Assembly: GCA_030052745.1 (NCBI GenBank)
Contig: JANBVO010000002.1
Location: 744,001 to 808,000 of the forward strand
DNA length: 64,000 nt
DNA from: Pleurostoma richardsiae
Taxonomy: Eukaryota; Ascomycota; Sordariomycetes; Calosphaeriales; Pleurostomataceae
Direction: 5' to 3'
Part shown: positions 33,201 through 43,948 of the stretch, piece by piece
Layout of the letters: each line of letters starts with the position of its first letter
Numbering within the stretch: the stretch's first letter is position 1
The notes under the pieces: generated by a model
The model's input: only the letters and a program-made list of their open reading frames with translations
Databases searched by the model: none
Told to the model about the DNA's origin: nothing
Translations under genes and position numbers: made by a program

Positions 33201-34049
33201 CCGACCCCTGCCATCGCATGGCGCACACCCCCCTCCTTGCCCCCTGCCCTTCCTTGCCCTCCTTTCTCGAAGCTCCAGAGGTCCCGAGGTGGTCAGGGCC
33301 CAGGGCCAGGGTCGGAGTACGTACCGGGGGCAGGTGTCCATGGATGACGGATGTACTCAAGTACCGGCTCGCGTACCGGTACCTGTACCTGTCGAGAGGA
33401 AGCGCCATGCCGCCCAATATTGGGGTGGTTTCCGGGCTTAGCGATCTGATGCGGCCATGGCATCTCGTGTGCTGTGTGTGTATTGTACAAATGTTGCAAG
33501 GCCGCCCGCCGGCCTCCAAGCTTTCTCTGTTGTGATGAACCCTCTTTGCCCGAATTTATTGCCAGCCCGGACCAACCTTGAACACATCCATCCCACCTAG
33601 CCCTTGCTGGCGGGCACCCTTCAGGTTTCCTTGGCTGACATCCACCTCCTGCTGCTCCCCTCACCGATCGTACCGCATCTGCAGCGCATCACATCGTACA
33701 TAGAGGGATCGCGAATCGCCGTCGAGCCCGACTGCGCGCGAGGAACATCCTTTACATCCTCTTTCCCCCCTCCTTCACTCGCCCCTCCTCTTGCTTGCTC
33801 GTCCTCTTCCATCTCCTCCTCCTGACCTCACATCCGGCCATCCATCATACCGTACCTTGACGCCGGCAGCTTCCGCCACAACCAGCACCAGCACCACCAC
33901 CGGCACGCTTAAGGACCCAGTTGCTGTGCACAGTCCGGCTGCAGGAACAGAAGCGAAGGAGAAGAAAAAGCAAGGGAGAACAGGAACCGACTTTGGCCAG
34001 ACGGAAGATCCGATCTGTTGCTCGGTTGTGCGCCTGTCACTGTCTGCAC

Positions 34050-34102
34050 AGCGTGCGTGCGTGCAAGTGAGTGAGTGAGTGTGCGTGCGTGTGTGTGTGT
34101 GT
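34050..34102. repeat. GTGC/GTGA/GT simple repeat
   Basis: A compound microsatellite: GCGT units, then GTGA units, then a GT run of about 14 bases. It lies in the probable leader or promoter of the regulator at 35837. Confidence 0.8.
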
Positions 34103-34660
34103 ACCTTCTACGTACATCCGCGTGCTGGGTTCGCTGCCGCTGCGCCTACCCAATCGAGCAAGGACAAGCAGGACCCTCGTCACGTCTCCAACCTTCTCTT
34201 TTCTCTTTCTCCGGCTTCTCCATCCGTTCCTCGCACTCCAAGACGCCGCAACCCTCGCTTTCACCCCCCCAAGACGACGGCATACTTGCTTTGCATCTGC
34301 CGGGCATGATATGACAGCAGGGAAGAGCGACATAATTCCGCAGTAGCTTCAACAGTCGAGGGTCCGGGTTCAGACATCACCAATTTCTCCTGCAACAACA
34401 GCGACAGCGACAGCGGACAGCGGGAGGACTCCCGGGCACCGGATTGCTACTCCGCCTGCGCCGCCGCTGCTTTTTGGCTCCAGCTGGCTGCTGCTCCGAA
34501 CAGGCGCAGACATAATCATAAGAAGTAGGTGTACCTACTAATCGCGCGTCAAAAATTCGCCCAAGCGCACCCGCTTTTTGCTCCTGGGACTCGACCGGCG
34601 CTGTTTTCCTACGAAGGAAATTATTTGGGGTCCGAGACGCAGCAGCGGCTGAGCTGAGGG

Positions 34661-34682
34661 GAAGCAAGCAAGCAAGCAAGCA
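34661..34682. repeat. AAGC tetranucleotide repeat
   Basis: About five tandem AAGC units in the non-coding region upstream of the regulator at 35837. Confidence 0.85.
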
Positions 34683-35836
34683 GCACGAACACGAAAAAGG
34701 CCATAAAGAGGGGCCTTGGGCTCTTCTGATACGGCGGCCGCCCGGCATTTCCGCTCTGCTGCACGCTGCTTGCTGCTATAGCCAGCCTCCATCGCGCGAC
34801 AAGCCAAGTCCATTTGGGGATTACCAGAGCTCGCCTTTTCCTGCAGCAAGGGGCGCCGAACGGGCACTCGGTTCTCATGTGTCTCTGACGTGTCATCGCT
34901 TCCTCAGCCGATTCATCATCGCCGCAGCCACTTGCCCCTCCGCAAGCCAGCATCAACCACCGTCGCCTTTGCGACACAAGGCCTGGAAGTGCGGCAGCGC
35001 CGTATTTCCCGTACTCCGACTCGGAACACGGCCCATCACCACCAACCCACATCCACCAAGGCAGACAGACGCCGGCGTGTTTATCACTCATCTGCCCTTC
35101 CTTTGGGCGCTTCAACGCACCCCAGTCTCCTACTCGCGCCAGGCTCCCTCTGTCACTGAAACCTAGGTCGGCCGAGGCACCAGCCAGTGAGCGCACGCGC
35201 CCACGCTCCCCGCCTCCAGCACCAGGATCCTGCACGTTGATCACACTCCGGCACCGCTGGGTCAACATTGGGGACTCGCACGACGCAATCCGCCGTCGAT
35301 ATTTAGGGCCCGTCACCCGCCGCGACGTCGATCTCCTACCCTCCGCTGATCTCCTATCGCATCTCCCGCAGCGTGCGTTGCCTTGCGTGTGACGCTTGCG
35401 GCTCACTTGCAGTAACTCCCAGGACGAGCCGTGAGTGAGTCCAAGAGCACAGGAGTGTCGTAGTGCGCCGCATTACCACATCGCCCAGCGTTTGCTTGCT
35501 TGGCTTTCCTGCACAGCTGCTGGCGCAGGCCACAACATCTAGCACTTACTGTCCGTGTCGCGAGTGCTTTGCTTTATTGCGACACCTCTGTCATTTCGCC
35601 TCACGTCCGCCGGCCATTCTCAGTCACATTTTATTGCGGATTATACGACCGCCTACTAATTCCCTCTGCCACACCCACGTCCAGGCCATTTTCTCACCCA
35701 AGCGCCGCGACACCCGGTCGAATCTGCAGCCTCGAATCCACGCCTTGAAGGCGGCTTTCTGAGGCTAGACACCGGCACGACGGCTGCTCTTCTGAGCGCG
35801 GCGTCACAGTGGCCAGCCGCTACCACGGCGTCGAGG

Positions 35837-37956
35837 ATGGCCACCTTCACAGCCCTTAATGGGGGCTCACCAAAGGCAATGGAAGGGGTAAACGGCGGCA
35901 ACGCGGATTCGAAGCGGACAGGTTCCGAGGAGCACGCGAATCTGTCGGCTCACACCTCAGATCCCAAACCTGCGACAGAGTCACAGGCCAGCCAGAGAGA
36001 GCGGGAGAACTGGGCCGGACCGAGTCTGGACAGGCCACCTTACCCTTCTGCTTCCTATCCGGACATCGAGAACTCACATAAACGCAAGAGATCAGACTCA
36101 CTCGAGCGGAGAGAGCAGCCCTCCCAGCCTGCGCGACACGAGGAGGCACCGTCACAACGACCGTCAGAATCACGTGATCCGTATGGAACTCCCGCCAGGG
36201 AGTATAGGCCGTACAGCGAGGACAGTCGGGATCAGCAGCACGATACATGGTTTTCGCAGCACAGCAGAGATGATCGAGGATCGGCATACGAGCCGCAATC
36301 AGCAGTGCCGGGATCTGCACAGAGCGACGAGCAGATCGGGGACGCCCTGAGGAGGGCAACAGGCCAGATGGATCAGAGCGACTATCCCCAGACGAGTCCG
36401 GAAGGTGAGGATCGCCCAGGACCATTATATCCCCCGATGTACACGCCCGAGCACAGAAGGGATGGCGTCATCCAGTCGGACCCCAAGAAGCGGAAGCGAA
36501 ATTTCAGCAACCGGACGAAAACCGGATGTCTCACCTGTCGGAAGAGGAAGAAGAAGTGTGACGAAGCAAAGCCGGAATGTGAGTATTTTTATTCCCACCC
36601 TAGCTGTCACAAGCCCTAGTTATTGAGTGTATGCGTGTGTAGGCAGTAACTGTGTCCGCGGTGGCTTCGTCTGTGCCGGATACCCTCCTCAAAGAGGCGC
36701 GTGGCAGAAGCCAGAAAGCAAGCCGACAACGATCCAGATCGAATCCAAGGACCCTACTTACGTACCGCCGGGAGCTTACGGGATGCCTCAGCAGCATCCG
36801 TATCCAAGCCAGGCAGCGATGTCACAACAGAAGCGCGAGCCTCTGCCTTCCTACCGCGGCCAGCCTCTGCGGATCGAACCACCCCAGGGCCGGCCGGTGC
36901 TCACTGACGATGAGCGGCCGACGGCATCCACGCTACCCAGCGCGTCTGTGACGAGTCCGGACAACAAGCTGTCCGCTTTGTCCGCCTACACCAACACGCC
37001 GGCGAACGTATTCCCGACGCCAGTAAGCGCTGCACCGGTGCCTTTTCCCGATAGGACGCCGAAGGAATATCAGCGAGTACCACCACTGCATGACCTCAGT
37101 AGGACCGAGGCCGACATACCGGCGCAGGGCAACACACTGCCTCAGATCAACATACTCCACGCGACCCGGACGAACAGCCCGATCCCCACTCCGCAGTCCA
37201 GCGGTGTCCAGGCTACCGCAGCATTGGCTCTTTCGCATACACAATTCCCCTCGAACCGACCGAGGCGCGAGAAGGATGAGATGCTTAACGGGCGCCCGTA
37301 CTACCCCTTCGACAAAGAGCTGGTCTTGGAGCGGGAGAGGTGCACCGCCGCCTGCTGGAGGTTCAACAATTCTACCAATCCGAACAACGGTGTGTCACCA
37401 ACGGAGCGCGCTCGGCTGTTCCGCGAGATCCTGCACCCTCGCGAGGGCATCCAGATCTCGCCTACCATGACATCTCCTGTCACCCATACCGGGCGCGTCG
37501 GCGAGAACGTGGTTGTGGAGGCGCCGTTCGTGTGCGACTATGGCTACAACATCCACATCGGTAAGAACGTCGTGATCGGCCGGAACTGCACCATCACCGA
37601 CACCTGCGAGGTCAAGATTGGGGATAACGTCATCATCGGCCCGAACGTAAGCATCTACACAGCCACAGTAACGACCAACTACCGGCAGCGCAGCGGCAGT
37701 AGGGGCACACAGTACGGCAAGTCCATCATCATCGAGGACGACGTCTTCATCGGCGGCAACGTGGTCATCCTGCCTGGCGTCAGAATCGGCAGAGGTAGTA
37801 CCGTCGGCGCGGGATCGCTTGTCACCAAGGTAAGCTCCCGGTCTCCTGGGTTCTGCATGGAGGCCCCCTTTCACTGACTTTGGAACCTAGAATCTCGCGA
37901 GTTTCTGCGTCTGCTTCGGCAGCCCGGCCGAGGTACGGCGGGGCATTGCCTCCTGA
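35837..37956 (+). CDS. Zn2Cys6 DNA-binding domain fused to NodL/maltose-acetyltransferase-like domain
   Basis: Exons 35837-36578, 36643-37829 and 37891-37956 give 664 aa. A disordered, charged N-terminus contains KKRKRNF, a likely nuclear signal. The zinc cluster has Cys231, 234, 241, 248, 251 and 258 (CLTCRKRKKKC, then CSNC across intron 1), spacing C-x2-C-x6-C-x6-C-x2-C-x6-C. A Pro-rich linker of about 190 residues follows. The C-terminal third is an acetyltransferase: the Mac domain (EKDEMLNGRPYYPFDKELV, about 455-515), then hexapeptide repeats of a left-handed beta-helix (IHIGKNVVIGRNCTITD, VKIGDNVIIGPNVSIYT, IIIEDDVFIGGNVVILPGV, IGRGSTVGAGSLVTK). The catalytic-His region of NodL/LacA (..T.TH..) appears as TATVTTNYRQRSG, so the usual His seems absent and enzyme activity is doubtful. 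Similar fusions are, to my memory, known in Pezizomycotina; the role is unknown. Confidence 0.88.
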
Positions 37957-39582
37957 GGTCGCACAGTCAAGAGTCGATCGATGATGAGAAAACTGATGAT
38001 ACACGGTCATGATGCATGCCCATGTTCCTTGTCGCATTTCTGCCATATGATACCCCAATTTTAATCCAACCATTGTACGAACGGAAAAAAGTTTAATCAT
38101 GTTTATCGCGGCCTTACGGTTGTGCCTCTCTTTCGTCCGCCGTTCTTCCTCTCTTCACTGCATAAACTGAGGTCTATTCCGGCGCTGTCGAGACAAGGGG
38201 GCGCGCATCCTGGGGCCAAATTCACTCCCGCTCTTGTCAACTGTTTATGGTTCCCGGATCCGAGACGGAAGCCCACGGCTGGCTCGCATAAAAATGGCAT
38301 CCGGGAGAGATGGGGGGTTTACATAAAGGCCATTATGTTTTTCTTCTCTTCCTTTTGTCTCTGGTCAACTTGCTTGACTTGCTACTCAGGGACAAGATCT
38401 TCCTAGCTCTGGCAGCTACTGGCGTCTGTTTTGGGGTGTTCTGCCTAGTCTGCATGCCTCGGCTTTTGTGCTTCCGGGATGACGGGCTTGCGTGTTGCTG
38501 GGGGTGGTGGACAGCGGCTTGGAGGGTACTGGCGGGTAGCCCTCCTTACGGCGCGCCCCTACTGATGATGCTCATGTTCATGTCTTTTTCTGCTTGTTCT
38601 GGACGGGTATACCCAAGTATAAGGTAGTCTTATCTCTTTTCACTCGCGGATTTATACGTGATAGAAAAAGTGCGGTATATATAATGGACTTGTTGAAGAT
38701 GAAGATGGCCTTCCACTTGTGTCTTGTCCTCACCCCGCTTGATCTAGATGTGTGATTTCCGCTGGGACAAATCTCTCGAGGGCTTTTTTCTTCCATGCCC
38801 TCAAGTCTAGAGATGAGGGTCGGCGGAACTGCAGTAGCTCAGCTTACCTAGAACCGTCGTAAGTCCATAATTGTGGTCAGACGACAGGAGTAGGAGCATA
38901 GAAGTCAGTGAGAGGGCACAGGCGATATTAATCCATCTTGCAATGCCTGCAAACGTAGACTTGACAACTACTGCATGAGCAACAGAAAACACGCGAACGG
39001 TGGTCCGCCCTTGGATGGTTTCATAGCGCATTCTCAGCTTCAATGTGTTGTCCGTCAGGGGCCACAGGCGGTGATGGTGACGACAGGCACAGTTTTGTAT
39101 GGCGGTAGAACAAAGGGCTTATGTCCGACGAACTCCGGGCTCGTCCGGCCGAGTGGGGAAACGAGCCGTCACGGATCGGCGGTTGAGGATCCGTCCGTTC
39201 CTTACGCCGACGTGAAAGACCTGCTGCGCATTAATCATCCGCTTCAGCAGCATCTCATGTCTAATTGAACTCTTCTGTCCATCTCACCCGACGCGCGGAC
39301 ATAGATGACTCTGGTGAACTTCGCGTGCTGACATTTGAACGACCGCGATAGGCGATGATCACACGAGGCGGCACATTCTAAGCACGGGGAAACCCAATAT
39401 ACGGAGTTACAAGCTTGGGACAGTCCAAGCCCGGGGACCCGGCGCCGACTGAGCGGAGATTTGGTTATCAAACCTTAACAGAGAGGCCGAGACCAGGTGT
39501 TCGCATCCTTGACCCACAAGCATCACCAAACCTCCCCCCTTCTCTTCTTCTCCCTGCTGTGAGCCTGCAGACACCCGCCGAG
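37957..39582. other. Intergenic between the two Zn2Cys6 genes
   Basis: 1.6 kb with no recognised gene. The first part is the 3' UTR of the fusion regulator. The frame of the next gene stays open upstream to 39415 but has no ATG there, so it is probably 5' UTR. Confidence 0.45.
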
Positions 39583-42262
39583 ATGGGCGACATGTCCACC
39601 TACACGGCCGTCTTCCGGCTGCAGCCCAGCGACCCCCAGCGGCGCGTCACCAAGCGCAGCCGCCAGCCCGTGTCGTGCGCCCCCTGCCGCGCCCGCAAGC
39701 TCAAGTGCGACCGCCAGCAGCCGTGCTGCGGCGCCTGCGCCCGGCGCGGCGACGCCGACTCGTGCCGCTTCGCGCCGGCAGCCGGCAGCGGGGGCGCAGC
39801 TGCTGTTGGGGGAGGAGGAGCGGGAGGTCTCGCCGCAGGTGGTAGCAGCACGAACGGTGGAAGTGCGGGGCCGGGTCCGCGGCATGAGGTGCAGGCGCGG
39901 CTGCAGCGGCTGGAGGAGATGATCAACGGGCTCGTCAACGTGCCCGGCCGGGGCGGCAGTACGGGACCTGTGTCCAAGATGACCCCAGACAGTGGCGGCG
40001 AGGGCGGGTCCAAGACGGACGGGCAGCAGAGGAAGTCGAGCCAGCCCGACCAGCAGAGGCAGCAGCAGCAGCGGCAGCAGCTGAACACCCCGGACGACGA
40101 GGCGACGCCGGAGTCGACGTCCTCGACTGGTGGCCACCTCCGTAACCAGGGCCCGGAGACGAGCTTCGTCGGCGCGACGCACTGGGCCGCCGTGCTGGAG
40201 AGCATCCACGACATCCAGGTGTACCTGGAGGCCGAGGTGGACGGCCCGCCCGTGCTCGTGTCCCACCAGGACCAGGCGACGGGGGCGCCGGACCTGCTGC
40301 TTGGCACGGACAGCATGACGGGCGCGGACGTCGTCAAGGCGCTCCCGCCGCGGGCCGACTGCGATCGCATGCTGACCTTCTACTTCCAGGCGGGCTACAT
40401 GCGCTCGCCGCTCATCCACATCCACCAGTTCCGCCGGGCGTACGAGGCCTTCTGGGAGCGGTCCGAGGAGACCAGCCTGCTGTGGGCGAGCGTCCTCCTC
40501 TCGGTGCTGTCCATGGCCGCGCACCTCCAGGACGCCAAGGGCGTGCCCTGCAGCTCGCTGGTGCGCAGCACGCGCGCCGCCGACCTGTCCGAGGCGGCGA
40601 CGCGCTGCCTCGTGGCGGGCGAGTACCTCCGGGCGCGGCCCTACGCCGTCGAGGCGCTCGTGCTGCTGTGCCAGTCGGCCGCGATGCAGCGGCGCGACTC
40701 GGACCGCATGCTCTGGTCCAAGTGGGGGGTCGCGGTCCGGCTGGCGCAGCGCATGGGCTACCACCGCGACCCGTCGCACCTGCGGGGCCGCATCACGCCG
40801 TTCGAGGGCGAGATGCGCCGGCGGGCGTGGTACATGGTCGAGACGTTCGACCTGCTGTACTCGTTCCAGCTGGGGATGCCGCCCATCATCCACGAGGACG
40901 AGACCGACGCCGCGGGGCCGACGAACCTGCGGGACGAGGACTTCGACGAGGACAGCGCCGCCCTGCCCCCCGGGAGGCCGCTCACCGAGGAGACCGCCGT
41001 GCAGTACTACTGCTACAAGTCGCGGACCATCCGGCTGCTGCGCAAGGTGATCCGCCACGCGCTGTCGACGCGCGGCGAGGACTACGCCGAGACCTGCCGG
41101 CTCAACGACGAGCTGGTCGCGCTGCACGGCGAGGTCCCGCCCTCGCTGCGCGTGCGGCCCATCCGCTCCGCCAGCTTCACCGACACGGCGTCCGACATCA
41201 TGAAGCGCCTGATGCTCGAGCTCGTCTACCTCAAGTGCCTGTGCGTGCTGCACCGCCGGTACCTCACGCCCGGCGCCGCCGCCGGCGACGACGGGAGCGA
41301 CCCGCGGCACGCGCGCTCGCGTGAGGTGTGCAGGGAGGCGGCGCTGCGCATCATGGCGCTGCACGCCGAGTTCGACGAGGAGACGAGGCTCGGCGGGCGG
41401 CTGGCGGAGGACCAGCACCTGCTGACGAGCCTGTCGCTGCACGACTTCCTCATGGCGGCTATGATCCTGTCTCTCGACCTGACGCAGGGCGGCGTGAGCG
41501 AGTATGTGAAGCTCCCGTGATTCATACCCCCTTGACTCTAGGTCCTTCTTTGCTGACGTGATACCCTTCTAGTCCCGCCGACCGCGAGAAGAAGATCCGC
41601 ATCTTGCAGGATGCCTACAGGAGCTGGTCCGACCGGGTATGTGTCTCTCAGGACGCGGCGCACGCCACGAAGGTGCTCGGCGCGATGATTAGGAAGGTCA
41701 AGGACCAAGAGAAGTTGAGGAAGGCGGCGGCGCCGATGGAGACGCCATCAGCAGAGGACGCGGCGACTATACCGACGCCGGCAGCTACAGTGCCAGCGTT
41801 GCCCGTCCCGGAGACGACCCAGCCGCAGCCGCAGGGCTACTCCCAGGAGTGGGACTTCACCCTCGACGACATGGACGCCATGCCGCTCGACAGCGTGATG
41901 GGCGAGGGGAACGTGGACTGGGTGAGTCTCTCCTTGTCTCCTTATTTCTAGATCCCTTGACCCCTTCTCTTTCCCGAGGTACGCCGTCCGGCCGTCGCTG
42001 ACTCGCGGTCCACGCCGAACAGAACGATATCGATGCATACCTGCTCAATCGCCAGGACGGAGGCATGTCCATGCCAACAATGCCAATGCCTACAGTGACC
42101 GAGGAGGCGGCGGCGGCAGCGGCAGCAGCAGCGGCAGATAACGACCCCCGGAGCGGCTGGCCGTATCCGGACTATGACGAGATTCGCAGGGATGAGCACC
42201 AGGCGCGCTCGTGGGGCTCGAGTAACATGTATGGAGGTTCGAATGGAAATGTGTACTTCTGA
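39583..42262 (+). CDS. Zn2Cys6 transcription factor with fungal MHR domain
   Basis: Fungal-specific regulator of the Gal4 class. Exons 39583-41501, 41573-41921 and 42023-42262 give 835 aa. The zinc cluster has Cys32, 35, 42, 49, 52 and 61 (CAPCRARKLKCDRQQPCCGAC), preceded by basic TKRSRQP. A Gly/Ala/Ser-rich linker leads to a short coiled stretch (VQARLQRLEEMINGLVN), and a Gln-rich segment follows. The MHR (Fungal_trans) domain covers about 265-620: GYMRSPLIHIHQFRRAYEAF, RTADLS-like helices, WGVAVRLAQRMGYHRDPSHL, FEGEMRRRAWYMVETFDLLY, LGMPPIIHEDETDAAGPTNL. The first exon has nearly all G/C third positions, which opens a 639-codon antisense frame that is not a gene. The C-terminus is Met/Ala/Pro-rich. 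Target genes cannot be named. Confidence 0.9.
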
Positions 42263-42569
42263 TGCCTCATTCGACCACTGTGGCGTCTATGTTCGGCTGC
42301 GGAGAACAAGGTATCGCTACTTCATTTCTTAAAGGCTAGATGGACAAGGAATGGAATGGGGGACAATGAACGATTACGAGTAAGCAGGAATGAGGGGCCT
42401 CATGAAGAACTGGAACTCATGAGCATAAGCCATCGCAACTCCGGCTGTCTAGATCTAAGCAATGATATCCCATGATGCGGAGTTTCGCTCCTAACGCCAA
42501 GAGAACGCCCGTTTCCTCATGCATACAGTCCAAGCCGCGGACAAGGGCTTCTTGCAGATCGTTGCTGCC
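42263..42569. other. Convergent 3' region
   Basis: 307 bases between the stop codons of the Zn2Cys6 gene and the TRAPP subunit gene; only 3' UTR sequence is expected and nothing else is seen. Confidence 0.5.
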
Positions 42570-43413
42570 TCACAAGCTCGTCATGCCCGGCGTCCACGTC
42601 TCCCCTATCCGCCTCATGTCCTCCGCGAACTTCCTGCTCGTGATCTTCTTGCCGCCGCGGCCGCCCAGCGGGGCGTGCTCGTCCGGGTCGTAGAAGGGGT
42701 TCTGCAGCAGCTTGATGTACGCCGTCTGCATTGCCTTGAATACCTGTAGTAGCGGACCACACTGTCAGTCCTGGGGGTCTCACGCTCACTTCTCAACTGA
42801 CGCCGGGATGTAGACTTCATCGACCCGAGAAGCCAGAAAAGGTGGCAGAGCAGAGACTCACCGGCTTCATATCCGCCTCCCTCAACCCCACGGCCGCCAT
42901 GCCCTTCCTGTCCCCCAGCCCCCCAACTCCTCCTCCGCCGGCCACCACGCTCCCGGCGACGCTCCTCCCGCGCACGTCCACGACCGCGACGAACCGCACC
43001 CCCGTGTTCGTCTCGGACCCGTAGGCGGCCAGCCGCTCGTCGACGGCGTGCAGCAGGCTGCTGCTGCTGCCCGCCTGGTCGCCGCCCAGCCCGACTCCTC
43101 CTCCGCCCCCGGCGGCGCTCGCCCCGCCGCTGCGGCGGGAGGCGCGCAGCTCGAAGACGTCGAGGGTCGCGGAGAGGAGGAGGGAGAACTGCAGGGGAGT
43201 GCGTAGGGGGGCGGTGGCCGTCCCGGTGGAGGGGTCGTGGGAGGGGAAGATCGTGATGTGGAGAGGGTTGTTCTATTTCCGTCGCGAGGGACGTGTCAGC
43301 GTCTGCTTGCTTGGTTTTCTTTCCTTGGGGCTGATGTGAGAAGGGCGGAGAGAAGAACTTACGTTTCGGCCTATGACGCCTAGGCAGGCTATTGAGGGTA
43401 TCGTGGTCGCCAT
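42570..43413 (-). CDS. TRAPPC2L: TRAPP complex subunit, TRAPPC2L/Tca17-like (sedlin fold)
   Basis: Longin/sedlin-like subunit of the TRAPP tethering and Rab-GEF complexes at ER-Golgi and Golgi membranes. Exons 43413-43363, 43272-42862 and 42743-42570 give 211 aa. The start MATTIPSIACLGVIGRNNNP, with LHITIFP across intron 1, gives the first beta strand. LLLSATLDVFELR, LLHAVDERLAAYG, VRFVAVVDVRG and VFKAMQTAYIKLLQNPFYDP (across intron 2) match TRAPPC2L more closely than TRAPPC2. Two Gly/Ser/Ala-rich inserts (GGASAAGGGGGVGLGG, VVAGGGGVGGLG) lengthen loops relative to the roughly 140-aa animal protein. An in-frame upstream ATG at 43506 would add 31 residues; I chose 43413 because the fold begins there. 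Confidence 0.85.
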
Positions 43414-43948
43414 CGGGAGCTGGATGAGGTTGAAGTGTGTGGAAGCGGACTTGGAGCTGTTGAAAGTTGGAGGGTCCGGCTCGAGGTGGTCATAGCTCCC
43501 TCCCATTGAGTGCGTTCGATATCTTGACTATCAATCTCGGCTTCTTCAACTACTGGGGAGTCTTCAAACAGAGAAGAGGAACTAAGGTAATCAGATGTAA
43601 ATCAAGAGTCGATAGTCTTGAATTGAGTTGAAATCGTATCCATCGCTATTGCAATTTGCGGCTACGGCTTTCATAGATGGAATCAATACTGCTGCGTTGC
43701 GACAAATGGCAGTCTTGCCTCCGCCAACTATAACCCCAAGACAACTTACCAGCCAGGCTCCTTGATCCCAAGAAACCAGGCACCAAAACTCCCAGCTCAT
43801 AACTAAACCTCATATCACGACAACTTTTGTACATATGTAACGGTGACCCTTTCTGCCGAGTCAAAAGGGATCACTAGCAGCCATTGCCCACCCCGTCCCT
43901 TAACCACCAAGGGGAACACTCCTCACGAACACTCCTCACGAACACTCC
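43414..43948. other. Intergenic between TRAPPC2L-like and MCT1 genes
   Basis: Both flanking genes are on the minus strand, so this holds the TRAPPC2L-like promoter and the MCT1 3' UTR. A triple run of the 11-mer CTCACGAACAC, partly degraded at its ends, is visible at 43919-43951, directly at the MCT1 stop. Confidence 0.5.

Larger units (their letters stand above)
27364..35836. other. 8.5-kb gene-poor interval
   Basis: No conserved protein motif was found on either strand. The longest chance frame is about 170 codons (31835-32347 minus), not recognised. Features noted: a 14-bp palindrome of KpnI type at 30188-30201; TACCGGTACC-rich sequence near 33315-33390; a pyrimidine-rich tract at 33760-33835; simple repeats at 34050-34102 and 34661-34682. 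The right part, from about 33.7 kb, is C/T-rich and could be a long 5' leader or promoter of the gene at 35837. Lineage-specific genes or long non-coding RNAs cannot be excluded from sequence alone. Confidence 0.5.

Noticed and set aside
39415-39582. Extension of the Zn2Cys6/MHR protein to 39415
   Set aside because: The frame begins with TTG, and the first ATG is at 39583.
39523-41442. 639-codon open frame antisense to the Zn2Cys6/MHR gene
   Set aside because: Its composition (Arg/Ala/Val/Gln-rich, no known motif) is what the complement of a gene with nearly all G/C third positions gives. The sense strand has an intact zinc cluster and MHR domain.
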